Shown here: positions 24,634 through 34,285 of the stretch, piece after piece
Position numbering within the stretch: the first letter of the stretch is position 1
How the letters are laid out: every line of letters begins with the position of its first letter
NCBI RefSeq assembly: GCF_016741855.1
Contig: NZ_JAERRH010000003.1
Span: 806,001-870,000 of the forward strand
Origin: Streptomyces musisoli
GTDB lineage: Bacteria; Actinomycetota; Actinomycetes; Streptomycetales; Streptomycetaceae
Direction: 5' to 3'
Length of the DNA: 64,000 bases
Position numbers and translations under genes: made by a program
The notes under the pieces: generated by a model
What the model was told of the DNA's origin: nothing
The model's database searches: none
The model's input: only the letters and a program-made list of their open reading frames with translations

Positions 24634-24676
24634 CCCGACGAGACGCGCCGTACCGGGTCGAAGGCAAAGACGACGC
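24634..24676 (+). ncRNA. Guanidine-III (PRF) riboswitch candidate
   Basis: CCCGACGAGACGCGCCGTAC, then CGGGTC, a short linker and AAAGACGACGC, 40 nt before an SMR gene. It lines up along its whole length with the Thermobifida fusca guanidine-III aptamer as I remember it. P1 CCCG/CGGG is a compensatory change from CCGG/CCGG, and the pseudoknot stem GCGCCGT/ACGACGC keeps six of seven pairs. The ribosome site GGAGG near 24700 is close enough for translational control. Confidence 0.8.
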
Positions 24677-24715
24677 ACCCCGGAGAAGAGTCGTCACGTC
24701 TCGGAGGTGCCTGTC

Positions 24716-25036
24716 ATGGCCTGGGTTCTGCTCGTCGTCGCCGGTCTGCTGGAGGTCGGCTGGTCGATCGGGATGAAGTACAGCGAGGGTTTCACCCGGC
24801 TGGTCCCGAGTCTGTTCACCGGCGTCGGCATCGTCGCCAGCATGGCCTTGCTGTCGTACGCCGCGAAGTCCCTGCCCATCGGTACGGCGTACGGCGTGTG
24901 GGTGGGCATCGGTGCGGCCGGTGCGGCGGTGCTCGGCATGGTGGTGCTGGGTGAGCCTGTCACCGCCGCCCGGATCTTCTTCGTGTGTCTGCTGCTGGTC
25001 GCCGTGGTGGGGCTGAAGGCGACCAGCGGCCACTGA
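24716..25036 (+). CDS. SMR-family guanidinium exporter (Gdx/SugE type)
   Basis: 106 aa, four membrane helices. LLVVAGLLEVGWSIGMKYSEGF holds the essential E13 and the GxxxKY.xGF pattern that separates Gdx/SugE from EmrE. It works as a dual-topology dimer exchanging guanidinium for protons. A guanidine-III-type riboswitch lies in the 5' UTR, and GGAGG precedes the ATG. The 3' end runs into a 17-nt repeat array that copies the stop codon. Confidence 0.93.
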   Translation: MAWVLLVVAGLLEVGWSIGMKYSEGFTRLVPSLFTGVGIVASMALLSYAAKSLPIGTAYGVWVGIGAAGAAVLGMVVLGEPVTAARIFFVCLLLVAVVGLKATSGH

Positions 25037-25143
25037 GCCCCGGCGATCACTGAGCCCTGGCGATCACTGGGACCCGGCGGTCGCTGAGCCCGGCGACCGC
25101 CGGGTCCCAGCGGTCAGTGGTCGCTGGGTCCCGGCGGTCACTG
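25031..25143. repeat. 17-nt array spanning the SMR stop codon
   Basis: CACTGAGCCCCGGCGAT (25031-25047, TGA is the stop), then CACTGAGCCCTGGCGAT, CACTGGGACCCGGCGGT and CGCTGAGCCCGGCGACC in tandem. Beyond about 25095 similar units appear in inverted orientation (CCGCCGGGTCCCAG, CGCTGGGTCCCGGCGGT), so the region can fold back on itself. Confidence 0.85.
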
Positions 25144-25164
25144 CGTGATCGCGTCACCGTGGCG

Positions 25165-28100
25165 TCAGGTGCCGGGGCCGCCTCCGGTGCCCTCGACCGT
25201 GCCGGTGGTGCCGCCGGCGTCGGTGCCGCCGCCCGGGGTGCCGCCGCCGGTCGTCGGGCCGCCGCCGGTCGTGTCGCCGCCGGTGGTGGTGCCGCCCCCG
25301 TCGGTGGTCGGGCCGCCGCCGGTCGTGTCGCCGCCGGTGGTGGTGGTGCCGCCCCCGTCGGTGGTGGCACCGCCGCCCGTCGTCGCGCCGCCGCCCGTGG
25401 TGGGACCACCGCCGGTGGTCGCGCCTCCGCCGGTGGTCGCGCCGCCGTCGGTGCTCGGGCTGGCGGTCGCGCCGCCGGTGTCCGGGCCGCCGTCGGTGGT
25501 GGTGCCGCCGGTGTCCTGGCCGGCGTCGGTGCCGGGCTCGGGCGTGCCGGTGGCGGGGGGTTCCTGGATCTGGTCGGCGCCCTGCTGGAGCTGGAGGTCG
25601 AACTCGGTGGCCGCCTTGCCCTTGAGCGCGTCGCGCGTGTACTGGGCCCAGATCTCGGTGGGCGGGCCGCCGCCGTTCATGCGGGGCTGGCCGAGGGCGT
25701 TGTACAGCGGCATGTGCTTGGCGGTCACCGGGTCCTGGCCCATGACGGAGACCACCGTGGCCAGGTCGGGGGTGTAGCCGGCGAACCAGGCGGCGGTGTC
25801 GCTCTCGGCGGTGCCGGTCTTGCCGGCCGCCGGGCGGCCGGCGTTCAGCGCGGCGGTGGCGGTGCCGGTCTGGACCACGCTCTGCAGGACGGAGGTGGTG
25901 GTGTCGGCGGCTTCCCGGCTGACGGCCTGCTTGTCCGGCTGCTCGGGCAGGCGGATGTCGTCCCTGCCGTCCTTGGTGATCTTCTCGACCAGCGTGTACG
26001 CGCCGTGCTTGCCGTGGTTGGCGAGCGTGGCGTAGGCCTCCGCCATCTCCAGGACGCTGGCGTTGGCGGTGCCGAGGGCCATGGACGGGGACGGGTAGAG
26101 GTCCGGGGTGTCGGCGGGGATGCCGAGGCCGATCGCGGTCTGCTTGACCTTCTCGGGGCCGACGTCGGCGGCCATCTGCGCGTACACCGAGTTCACCGAC
26201 AGGTCGGTGGCCTTGCGGACGGTGATGGGGCCGTAGGACCGCTGGTCCTCGTTCTCCGGGCCGTACGGTGCGCCGCTCCAGCCCTGGACGACCCGCTTGT
26301 TGGTGCCGTCGTAGATGGTGTTCGGGGTGATCGTGCGGCCGTCCTGGGTGGTCGAGCCGTTCTCCACGGCGGAGGTGAACACGAACGGCTTGAACGTGGA
26401 GCCGACCTGGAAGTCACCGCGGGTCGCGCCGTTGGTGTACTGCTTCACGTAGTCGATGCCGCCGTACATGGCGACGACCTTGCCGGTCTTGGGGTCGACG
26501 GAGGCGCCGCCGGCCCGGACGTAGGTGTCGGCCTTGCGGTTCTTCTTGTCCAGCTTGGAGATCAGCTGGTCGTCGACCGCCTTGACGAAGGCGTCCTGCC
26601 TGTCCTTCTGGATGGTGGTGGTGATGCGGTAGCCGCCGAGCTTGAGGTGGTCGGCGTCGATGATGTTGTTGCTGGTGAGGTACTGCTTGACCGCTTCGAC
26701 GAGGTAGCCGCGCTGGCCGGACATGCCGGTGGAGATCGTCTGCTCCTTCGGCATGGGGAACTTCATGCCGGTGCGCTCGGACTCGTCGAGCCAGCCCTTC
26801 TTGACCATGCCGTCCAGGACGTAGTTCCAGCGGGCGACGGCCGCCTTCTTGTTCTCCGGGTGGGCGACGACGTCGTACTCGCTGGGCGCGTTGACGAGCG
26901 CGGCGAGGTAGGCGGCGCGGGCCGGGTCGAGGTCGGCGGCGTCCTTGCCGTAGTAGGCCTGGGCGGCGGACTGGATGCCGTAGGCGTTGCGGCCGAAGTA
27001 GCTGGTGTTGAGGTAGCCCTCGAAGATCTCGTCCTTGGACTTGTTCTGGTCGAGCTTGATCGCGATGAAGAATTCCTTGGCCTTGCGGGTGACCGTCTGT
27101 TCCTGGGCCAGGTAGTAGTTCTTCACGTACTGCTGGGTGATCGTCGAGCCGGACTGCTTGCCCTTGCCGGTGGCGGTGTTCCAGCCGGCGCGGATCATCG
27201 CCTTGGGGTCGACGGCGGACTCGGTGTAGAAGTCGCGGTCCTCGGCGGCGAGTACGGCGTGCTGGGCGGCCTTGGAGACCTGGGCGAGGCTGACGTTCTC
27301 GCGGTTGACGTCGCCGTCGCGGGCGAGCTGCGAGCCGTCGGCGTAGAGGTAGACGTTGCTCTGCATGGTCGCGAACGCGTTGGCCGGCGGGATCTTGACC
27401 ATCGAGTAGCCGAGGAAGAAGAGGCCGATGATCAGCAGTACGCCGACGAAGAAGGTGCCGAGGAGCATGCGCCAGGTCGGGATGATCCGCCGCCATCCGG
27501 TGCGCTTGGGCCGCTTGCCCTTCTTGGTCTTCTTGCCCTTGCCTGCGGCGGATCCGCCGTCGGCGGCGGCGAGGGCGGTCGTCTTGTTGGCACCGGCGTC
27601 CGGGCGCGCGCCGGCACCGGATCCGGCACGGGCACCGGCGGCACGGGCCGCGGTGGCACCGGCCGCGGCACCGGCGGCGGTCGCACCGGCCGCGGCACCG
27701 CCGGCGGTGGCACCGGCTCGGGCGGCGGCGCTGCCGGCCTGGGCGGCGGCTCCTGCGGCGGCTCCGGCCTTGCCGGCCTGGGCGCCGGCTCCGGCCGCGG
27801 CGACGGCGGCGGCACCAGCGGCACCGGCGGCGCCCGCCGCGCGGGCGGCGCGGGCGGCTCGTGCGGCGGCCGGGGAGGACGGGGCGGCGGCACCGGTGCC
27901 GGCCGCGTCGGCGGCGTTGGCGGCCTGGGCGGCGTGGTTCCGGCCCCCGGGGCGGGGCGCGTCGCGGCGGGGAGTACGGCCGGTGGGGTTCGGTTCCGCC
28001 GGGGAGGCCGTCGTGCTCTTGTCCCCGGCTGGGCCCGGCTCGCCCGCGCGGGGTGCGCCGACCCGCCGGAGGACCTGGGTGGTCTCGGGCGCCTGCTCGG

Positions 28101-29316
28101 GCCCGGAACCTCGGGAAGCGCCGGCGGGCTTTCCGGAACCGCGGGATGGACCACCCGCGCCCCCCTGCCCACCACCGGCACCCGCGCCGACACCGGAAGC
28201 GTTGCCGACACCGGCCGCGCTGCCGGTACCCGGCGCGGCACCGGCCGCCTTGCCGGCTCCCCGGGCGGCACCGGCCGCCGTACCGGACTGGGCCTGTCGG
28301 CCCGGCTTGCCGGTCCCGGCCGAGGGCGCGGTTCCGTCCGCGGGTGTCCGGGGACCCGGGGGCGGGGTGATGCGCCGAAGCACCTGAGTGCTCTCGGCCG
28401 ACGGAGTCCCGTCGGACCCGGCCGGGCCCTCGGAGGCGGCCGGGCCCTCGGAGGCGGCCGGCTTCCTGGGTCCGGGGGTCTTCCCGGAGGCGGATGCACC
28501 GCCGGAGCCCGGGGCGCCACCGGCACCCGAAGCACCACCGGGACCCGAAGCAGCATCGGGACCCGAAGCACCGCCGGACACCCGGCCGCCGCTGGAACCC
28601 GGAGCACGACCGGACGCCGAAGACGCGCCCGGTGCCGAAGACCCGGCGGACGCTGAAGACGCGCCGGACGCCGAAGACGCGCCGGACGCCGAAGACGCGG
28701 GGGTCCCCGCCGGGTCCGCCGGGTCCTTCTGTTCCGTGCGGGCGCCGCGGGCCGCCTGGCGGGCGCGGGCCATGGAAGCCGTCCGGTCCGGCGCCGCCGA
28801 GCCCGGGCGGCCCGAGCCGTCCGCGGACGGCGAGCCGGACCGTGCGGTGCCTTCGCCGGACGTGGAGGCCGTACGTGCGGTGTCGGCCTGAGGGGCGCGG
28901 CCCCCCGTGCCGTTCCCGGGTGTGGCCGGACCACTCTTCCGGGTGCCGTCGGCTTCCCCGGCCCGAGAGCCACGGGTGCCGTCGGATTCCCCGGCGCGGG
29001 GGCCGCGGGTGCCGTCGGCGGGGCGCTCGCCGCTCTGCGGCTTCCCGGCGCCCGCGGCCCGCACGGCTCCCGGTGCCCGGTCGGCGGTCTCGGACCGGTC
29101 GGTGGTTTCAAGCCGGGCGGTGTCGGGCCTGGTGGCGCGCCGAGCGTCCCCTTCCCGGTCGGCCGCCGGCTCCCGCCGGGGTCGCTCGGGTCGGCTCTCA
29201 GGCTGATCGGCGGCCGTCTCCGCGCGGCCCCCCGGGTTCCCGGGCCCATCAGCCGGCAGCGGCTTTTCCGGCGCGGCGCCTTCGTTCGGCTGCTGCGGCT
29301 GCGGCTCGTCGCTCAT
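25165..29316 (-). CDS. Class A penicillin-binding protein with giant disordered N terminus
   Basis: 1383 aa from ATG 29316 (AGGAG upstream; GTG 29325 is possible). Residues 1-610 are low-complexity Ala/Gly/Pro/Ser/Thr with scattered charges, cytosolic. A Lys-rich patch and one membrane helix follow (about 612-640). The GT51 glycosyltransferase has AAEDRDFY (catalytic Glu about 689) and STITQQYVKNYYL. The transpeptidase has STFK (about 972), SVN and KTGT (about 1160). The final ~145 residues are Gly/Thr/Asp repeats. It polymerises and cross-links peptidoglycan outside the membrane. Catalytic core length is normal; both tails are expanded. Confidence 0.95.
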   Translation of the reverse strand: MSDEPQPQQPNEGAAPEKPLPADGPGNPGGRAETAADQPESRPERPRREPAADREGDARRATRPDTARLETTDRSETADRAPGAVRAAGAGKPQSGERPADGTRGPRAGESDGTRGSRAGEADGTRKSGPATPGNGTGGRAPQADTARTASTSGEGTARSGSPSADGSGRPGSAAPDRTASMARARQAARGARTEQKDPADPAGTPASSASGASSASGASSASAGSSAPGASSASGRAPGSSGGRVSGGASGPDAASGPGGASGAGGAPGSGGASASGKTPGPRKPAASEGPAASEGPAGSDGTPSAESTQVLRRITPPPGPRTPADGTAPSAGTGKPGRQAQSGTAAGAARGAGKAAGAAPGTGSAAGVGNASGVGAGAGGGQGGAGGPSRGSGKPAGASRGSGPEQAPETTQVLRRVGAPRAGEPGPAGDKSTTASPAEPNPTGRTPRRDAPRPGGRNHAAQAANAADAAGTGAAAPSSPAAARAARAARAAGAAGAAGAAAVAAAGAGAQAGKAGAAAGAAAQAGSAAARAGATAGGAAAGATAAGAAAGATAARAAGARAGSGAGARPDAGANKTTALAAADGGSAAGKGKKTKKGKRPKRTGWRRIIPTWRMLLGTFFVGVLLIIGLFFLGYSMVKIPPANAFATMQSNVYLYADGSQLARDGDVNRENVSLAQVSKAAQHAVLAAEDRDFYTESAVDPKAMIRAGWNTATGKGKQSGSTITQQYVKNYYLAQEQTVTRKAKEFFIAIKLDQNKSKDEIFEGYLNTSYFGRNAYGIQSAAQAYYGKDAADLDPARAAYLAALVNAPSEYDVVAHPENKKAAVARWNYVLDGMVKKGWLDESERTGMKFPMPKEQTISTGMSGQRGYLVEAVKQYLTSNNIIDADHLKLGGYRITTTIQKDRQDAFVKAVDDQLISKLDKKNRKADTYVRAGGASVDPKTGKVVAMYGGIDYVKQYTNGATRGDFQVGSTFKPFVFTSAVENGSTTQDGRTITPNTIYDGTNKRVVQGWSGAPYGPENEDQRSYGPITVRKATDLSVNSVYAQMAADVGPEKVKQTAIGLGIPADTPDLYPSPSMALGTANASVLEMAEAYATLANHGKHGAYTLVEKITKDGRDDIRLPEQPDKQAVSREAADTTTSVLQSVVQTGTATAALNAGRPAAGKTGTAESDTAAWFAGYTPDLATVVSVMGQDPVTAKHMPLYNALGQPRMNGGGPPTEIWAQYTRDALKGKAATEFDLQLQQGADQIQEPPATGTPEPGTDAGQDTGGTTTDGGPDTGGATASPSTDGGATTGGGATTGGGPTTGGGATTGGGATTDGGGTTTTGGDTTGGGPTTDGGGTTTGGDTTGGGPTTGGGTPGGGTDAGGTTGTVEGTGGGPGT

Positions 29317-29522
29317 GTCGTGCACGGACTCCTGTTTTCGCGTCGTACGTTCCTGTACGCCTCGTACGCTTCTGCGCTCCCCCTGCTTGAAGACTCTCGC
29401 ACCCGGCGTTCCGTTCCCGGATTCCGGCATGCTTCCGGCCGGAAAACGCGTGGCCGGCCGCCGGGCCTCCGGACTAGGCTCCTGCGCTTCGGTGTCGAGC
29501 GTGTCCGAGGAGGTCGACTGAC

Positions 29523-30323
29523 GTGGGCGCGGGACGGTTGTACGCGGCCGTCGCGGCAGGGGGGTTCAGACGGTACGCGACCTACCGGGCCGCCACTGCG
29601 GCAGGGGTCTTCACGAACACGGTCTTCGGGCTGATCCTCGTGTACACGTACCGCGCTCTGTGGGACGAGAAGCCGCATCTCGGGGGGTACGACCAGGCAC
29701 AGGCCATGACCTATGTCTGGCTCGGGCAGGCCTTTTTGTCGACGCTCGCCATCGGAGGCGGCGGTTTCGAGGACGAGTTGATGGAGCGCATCCGTACGGG
29801 GGACGTGGCCATCGACCTGTACCGGCCGGCCGACCTTCAGCTGTGGTGGCTGGCGGCGGACCTGGGCCGGGCGTTCTTCCAGTTCCTGGGCCGGGGGCTG
29901 ATTCCGTTCGTGTTCGGCGCGCTGTGCTTCCCGCTGTATCTGCCGGCCGACGCCGGGACGTGGGTCGCGTTCCTCGTCGCCGTGGCCCTGGCGATGCTGG
30001 TCGGTTTCGGCATCCGCTACCTGGTGGCGCTGAGCGCGTTCTGGCTGCTGGACGGCACGGGTGTGATGCAGATGGCGTGGCTGGCGGGGTTCTTCTGCTC
30101 GGGGATGCTGCTGCCGCTGAATGTGTTCCCGGGCACACTGGGCGAGGTCGTCCGGGTCCTGCCGTGGTCCTCGCTGCTCCAGGCTCCGGCGGACATCCTG
30201 CTCGGGCACGGGGATCCGCTGCCCACGTATCTCCGCCAGGCGGCCTGGGCGGCGGCGCTGCTGGGTGCCGGGCGGCTGGTGCAGTCGGCGGCGACGCGGC
30301 GGGTGGTGGTGCAGGGTGGCTGA
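29523..30323 (+). CDS. ABC-2-type permease, first subunit (COG4587/COG3694 type)
   Basis: 266 aa from GTG 29523 with GAGGAGG upstream. Six hydrophobic segments. FRRYATYRAATAAGVFTNTVFGLILVYTYRALW and the later GTGVMQMAWLAGFFCSGMLLPLNVFPGTL are like the uncharacterised two-permease ABC-2 exporters found with COG4586 ATPases. Together with the next two genes it forms a complete exporter. Substrate unknown. Divergent from the PBP gene. Confidence 0.85.
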   Translation: MGAGRLYAAVAAGGFRRYATYRAATAAGVFTNTVFGLILVYTYRALWDEKPHLGGYDQAQAMTYVWLGQAFLSTLAIGGGGFEDELMERIRTGDVAIDLYRPADLQLWWLAADLGRAFFQFLGRGLIPFVFGALCFPLYLPADAGTWVAFLVAVALAMLVGFGIRYLVALSAFWLLDGTGVMQMAWLAGFFCSGMLLPLNVFPGTLGEVVRVLPWSSLLQAPADILLGHGDPLPTYLRQAAWAAALLGAGRLVQSAATRRVVVQGG

Positions 30324-30333
30324 GGGGAGCCCG

Positions 30334-31164
30334 GTGGCGCCGTGGACGCGGAGGGGCCGGCTGGCCGAGGGGTTGCGGACGTACCGGCTGGTCGCGGGGA
30401 TGTGGGTGCGGTCCACGATGGCGTATCGCGCGTCGTTCGCGATGACCGCGTTCGGGAACTTCGCGGCGACCTTCCTCGACTTCGCAGCGATCATGCTGAT
30501 GTTCTCCCGGGTGGACGCGCTGGGCGGCTATCCGCTGTCCGAGGTGGCGTTCCTGTACGGGCTGTCCGCGGTCTCCTTCGGGTTGACGGACCTGGGGATC
30601 GGGTCGATGGACCGGCTGGGCCGGCGGGTTCGGGACGGCACGCTGGACACGCTGCTGGTGCGGCCGGCGCCGGTGCTGGCGCAGGTGGCGGCGGACCGGT
30701 TCGCGCTGCGGCGGCTGGGCCGGGTGACGCAGGGGGCGTTGGTGCTGGGCTGGTCGCTGACCCGGGTGGACATCGACTGGACGGCGGACCGGCTGCTGCT
30801 GATGCCGGTGATGGTGGTGAGCGGCTGCGGGATCTTCTGCGCGGTGTTCGTGGCCGGGGCGGCGTTCCAGTTCGTGGCGCAGGACGCCTCGGAGGTGCAG
30901 AACGCGTTCACGTACGGCGGTACGACGCTGTTGCAGTATCCGCCGACGGTGTTCGCGAAGGAGCTGGTGCGCGGGGTGACGTTCGTGCTGCCGCTGGCCT
31001 TCGTCAACTGGCTGCCCGCGACGTATGTGCTGGGGCGGCCGTACCCGCTGGGGCTGCCGCGGTGGCTGGCGTGGGCTCCGCCGCTGGTGGCGGTGGGGTG
31101 CTGTGCGCTGGCGGGGCTGGCCTGGCGGGCGGGACTTCGTTCGTACCGCAGTACAGGGAGCTAG
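30334..31164 (+). CDS. ABC-2-type permease, second subunit
   Basis: 276 aa from GTG 30334, chosen for GGGGAG at 4-5 nt spacing; an earlier GTG (30316) would overlap the preceding gene. Six hydrophobic segments. MAYRASFAMTAFGNFAATFLDFAAIMLMFSRV, the loop GIGSMDRLGRRVRDGTLDTLLVRP and FTYGGTTLLQYPPTVFAKEL are typical of the partner permease. 10 nt after the first permease and 1 nt before the ATPase. Confidence 0.87.
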   Translation: MAPWTRRGRLAEGLRTYRLVAGMWVRSTMAYRASFAMTAFGNFAATFLDFAAIMLMFSRVDALGGYPLSEVAFLYGLSAVSFGLTDLGIGSMDRLGRRVRDGTLDTLLVRPAPVLAQVAADRFALRRLGRVTQGALVLGWSLTRVDIDWTADRLLLMPVMVVSGCGIFCAVFVAGAAFQFVAQDASEVQNAFTYGGTTLLQYPPTVFAKELVRGVTFVLPLAFVNWLPATYVLGRPYPLGLPRWLAWAPPLVAVGCCALAGLAWRAGLRSYRSTGS

Positions 31165-31165
31165 C

Positions 31166-32128
31166 GTGGGTGAGTTCATCGCACTGGAGCAGGTCGAGAA
31201 GGTCTTCGAGGTGCGCAGGAAGGCGGGGTTCCTCAGGCGGGAGCGGCGTGAGGTGCGGGCGGTGGACTCGCTCTCGTTCACGGTGGCGCGTGGGGAGATG
31301 GTGGGGTACATCGGGCCGAACGGCGCGGGGAAGTCGACCACGATCAAGATGCTGACCGGGATCCTGACGCCGAGCGGTGGGCGGCTGCGGGTGGCGGGCA
31401 TCGATCCGGCGCGGGAGCGGGCGCGGCTGGCGCACCGGATCGGGGTGGTGTTCGGGCAGCGGACCACGCTGTGGTGGGATCTGCCGTTGATCGACTCGTA
31501 CCGGCTGGCGCACCGTATGTACCGGATCCCGGACGCCCGTTACCGGGAGAACCTGGGCCGTCTGGTGGAACTGCTGGAGCTGGGCGAGTTGCTGGACGTG
31601 CCGGTGCGGCAGCTGTCGCTGGGGCAGCGGATGCGCGGGGACATCGCGGCGGCGCTGCTGCACGATCCGGACGTGCTGTACCTGGACGAGCCGACGATCG
31701 GCCTGGACGTGGTGTCGAAGGCCAAGGTCCGGGAGTTCCTGCGGGAGTTGAACGCCGAGCGGGGCACGACGGTGTTGCTGACCACGCACGATCTGCAGGA
31801 CATCGAGCAGTTGTGCTCGCGGGTGATGGTGATCGACCACGGGCGGCTGGTGTACGACGGCCCGCTGGCGGGGCTGCACGAGGCCGGGGAGAGTGAACGG
31901 ACGCTGGTGGTGGACCTGGAGCGGGAGCTGCCGCCGGTGGAGGCGCCGGGGGCGCGGGTGGTGCGGGTGGAGGGGCCGCGGCAGTGGCTGGCGTTCCCGG
32001 CGGGGCGGTCGGCGGCGCCGGTCGTCGCGCATCTGGCGGCCCGGTATCCGCTGGTGGACCTGTCGGTGCGGGAGCCGGACATCGAGGCCGTCATCGCCAG
32101 GATGTACGCCGAGAGGGCGGTCTCGTAG
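31166..32128 (+). CDS. ABC transporter ATP-binding protein (COG4586 type)
   Basis: 320 aa from GTG 31166 with GGGAG upstream. Walker A IGPNGAGKSTT (about 51-61), Q-loop VFGQRTTLWWDLP, signature LSLGQRMRGDIAAALLHDP, Walker B VLYLDEPTIGLD and H-loop LTTHD are all present. The extra RKAGFLRRERREVRAVD insertion before the P-loop is a mark of this subgroup. A C-terminal regulatory domain (about 235-320) is present. It powers the two adjacent permeases. Confidence 0.93.
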   Translation: MGEFIALEQVEKVFEVRRKAGFLRRERREVRAVDSLSFTVARGEMVGYIGPNGAGKSTTIKMLTGILTPSGGRLRVAGIDPARERARLAHRIGVVFGQRTTLWWDLPLIDSYRLAHRMYRIPDARYRENLGRLVELLELGELLDVPVRQLSLGQRMRGDIAAALLHDPDVLYLDEPTIGLDVVSKAKVREFLRELNAERGTTVLLTTHDLQDIEQLCSRVMVIDHGRLVYDGPLAGLHEAGESERTLVVDLERELPPVEAPGARVVRVEGPRQWLAFPAGRSAAPVVAHLAARYPLVDLSVREPDIEAVIARMYAERAVS

Positions 32129-32137
32129 GCTGCTGGC

Positions 32138-32881
32138 ATGAGCGACGACGCAGCCCCGGACCTCCGGGCGTCCGACGCCGACCGTGAGCGGGTCGCCGAG
32201 GTTCTGCGGGACGCCCTGGCCGAGGGCCGGCTCGACATGGACGAGTTCGAGGAGCGGCTGGAGTCGGCCTACGCGGCGCGGACGTACGGGGAGCTGGCGC
32301 CGTTGACGCGGGATCTGCCGGCGGCCGGGGCGCCGTCCCCGCTCGCCGCGGTGTCCTTCGTGAAGGAGCCGGTGCGGGACGGGAGTTGGGCGGGGCGGAT
32401 CACCGGTGGTGAGGGGTCCTCGACGGGCGCGGTGGCGATCCTGTCGGGGTTCGAGCGCCGGGGCCGCTGGACGGTGCCGAAGCGGTTCTCCTGCCTCGCC
32501 TTCATGGGCGGCGGTGAACTGGACCTGCGGGAGGCGGACTTCGCGGACCGTGAGGTGGAGATCAACTGCGTGGCCGTGATGGGCGGTGTGCAGGTGATCG
32601 TCCCGCCGGGGGTCGAGGTGGTCGTCCGCGGCATCGGTGTGATGGGCGGGTTCGAGCACCCGAGGGACGACGGGCCGGCCGAGCCGGGTGCCCCGCGAGT
32701 GGTCATCGGCGGTTTCGCGTTCTGGGGCGGGGTGGGCGTGGAACGCAAGCTCCCGCGCGCGGAACGGCGGCGCCTGAAGGAACAGCGCCGCCAGGAGCAG
32801 CTGGAGCGCCGGGCGGAACGGCACGAGCTGCACCGGGCGCGGCGGGAGGAGCGGGAGCGGCGTCGCGGCGGGGGTCGCTGA
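32138..32881 (+). CDS. DUF1707 protein with LiaF-like C-terminal half
   Basis: 247 aa. The N-terminal LRASDADRERVAEVLRDALAEGRLDMDEFEERLESAYAARTYGELAPLTRDLP is the DUF1707 (SHOCT-like) domain. Residues ~110-205 (GRWTVPKRFSCLAFMGGGELDLREADF...VQVIVPPGVEVVVRG.GVMGGFEH) form the repeated beta structure seen in LiaF C termini. The tail is strongly basic (QRRQEQLERRAERHELHRARREERERRRGGG). TAGGCT 6 nt before the ATG suggests a leaderless start. May sense envelope stress; function unproven. Confidence 0.87.
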   Translation: MSDDAAPDLRASDADRERVAEVLRDALAEGRLDMDEFEERLESAYAARTYGELAPLTRDLPAAGAPSPLAAVSFVKEPVRDGSWAGRITGGEGSSTGAVAILSGFERRGRWTVPKRFSCLAFMGGGELDLREADFADREVEINCVAVMGGVQVIVPPGVEVVVRGIGVMGGFEHPRDDGPAEPGAPRVVIGGFAFWGGVGVERKLPRAERRRLKEQRRQEQLERRAERHELHRARREERERRRGGGR

Positions 32882-32949
32882 GGGCGCCCGGAGGGGGCGC
32901 GGGGACCGCGTACCCGGTCACGGCCGCCCCCGGCCGCGCGGGGTGCCCG

Positions 32950-33357
32950 CTACGACGTGCAGACCTTGGTCAGTTCGCCCGCCGCGTCCGTGACCGGGCT
33001 GACGTCGGGGGTCCGGTCGCCGTCCTGGATGGCGGTACGGACGTTGTCCACGGCTTCGGTCAGGTTGTCCACGGCCTTGTTGACGTCGGCGTCGTCCGTC
33101 TTGTCGCCGATGGTCCGCAGGTTCTTCTCGATGGAGTCGAGCGAGGCGTCGGCCTGGGAGGGGTCGTTCGCGGCGTTCTCGACGGCCTGCTGGAGGTCGG
33201 TGACGCTGTCGGCGATGGTGTCGGCGGTCTGTACGCAGTCCAGCGCCTTGTCCACGGCGTCACAGCCGGTGGTCAGGCCGGCGGTGAGTACGACGGTGGC
33301 CACGGCGGCGGCGATGGCGGTGACCCGGCCCCGGCGTGGTCGGCGGCTGGCGGACAT
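32950..33357 (-). CDS. Small secreted lipoprotein
   Basis: 135 aa; ATG after GGGGAGGGG. Basic n-region RRPRRGR, hydrophobic core, then LTAGLTTGC, a relaxed lipobox with Cys 32. The mature part is helical and acidic (DAVDKALDCVQTADTIADSVTDLQQAVENAANDPSQADASLDSIEKNL), ending with a second Cys pair member in KVCTS, so a disulfide is possible. No family recognised. It follows rph after two hairpins. Confidence 0.75.
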   Translation of the reverse strand: MSASRRPRRGRVTAIAAAVATVVLTAGLTTGCDAVDKALDCVQTADTIADSVTDLQQAVENAANDPSQADASLDSIEKNLRTIGDKTDDADVNKAVDNLTEAVDNVRTAIQDGDRTPDVSPVTDAAGELTKVCTS

Positions 33358-33387
33358 CGTGGATTCCCCTCCCCTGGGACGACTGAC

Positions 33388-33461
33388 CGGGCGCACGCGA
33401 GTGAGCCGTGCGCCCGTACCCAGAGGGACGTCGGAGGGGCCCGGCGGGTTGCCCCCGGGCC
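33388..33461 (-). terminator. Two hairpins downstream of rph
   Basis: GGCCCGG/CCGGGCC (33438-33444 and 33455-33461) lies 12 nt beyond the rph stop; CGGGCGCACG/CGTGCGCCCG (33388-33397 and 33407-33416) is a 10-bp stem with 9-nt loop further on. Together they separate rph from the lipoprotein gene. Confidence 0.65.
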
Positions 33462-33473
33462 TTGAGGAATTCT

Positions 33474-34208
<735 letters not shown>

Positions 34209-34234
34209 GGGAGGGAGCCTAGCCGGAGATGCGG

Positions 34235-34267
34235 AAGGGGCTCCTCCCGTCTCGGGAAGAGCCCCTT
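34235..34267 (-). terminator. nagF terminator
   Basis: AAGGGGCTC (34235-34243) pairs with GAGCCCCTT (34259-34267), and inner TCCC/GGGA extends the stem; it follows the PTS EIIB stop codon and precedes the rph start. Confidence 0.75.
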
Positions 34268-34285
34268 GCCGGTGAGCGCGTGGGC

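Noticed and set aside
24601..24715. Guanidine-I or guanidine-II (mini-ykkC) riboswitch
   Set aside because: The ACGA loops are not enclosed in two small GC hairpins and the guanidine-I core is absent; the guanidine-III pattern fits better.
25117..28656. A 1179-codon open frame on the plus strand opposite the PBP gene
   Set aside because: It is an antisense shadow of the high-GC PBP gene; composition is Gly/Val/Arg noise with no domain, whereas the minus strand has complete GT51 and transpeptidase motifs.
29313..30494. Minus-strand frame opposite the ABC permeases
   Set aside because: Arg/Pro/His-rich with no motif; the plus-strand permeases and their ATPase form a coherent operon.
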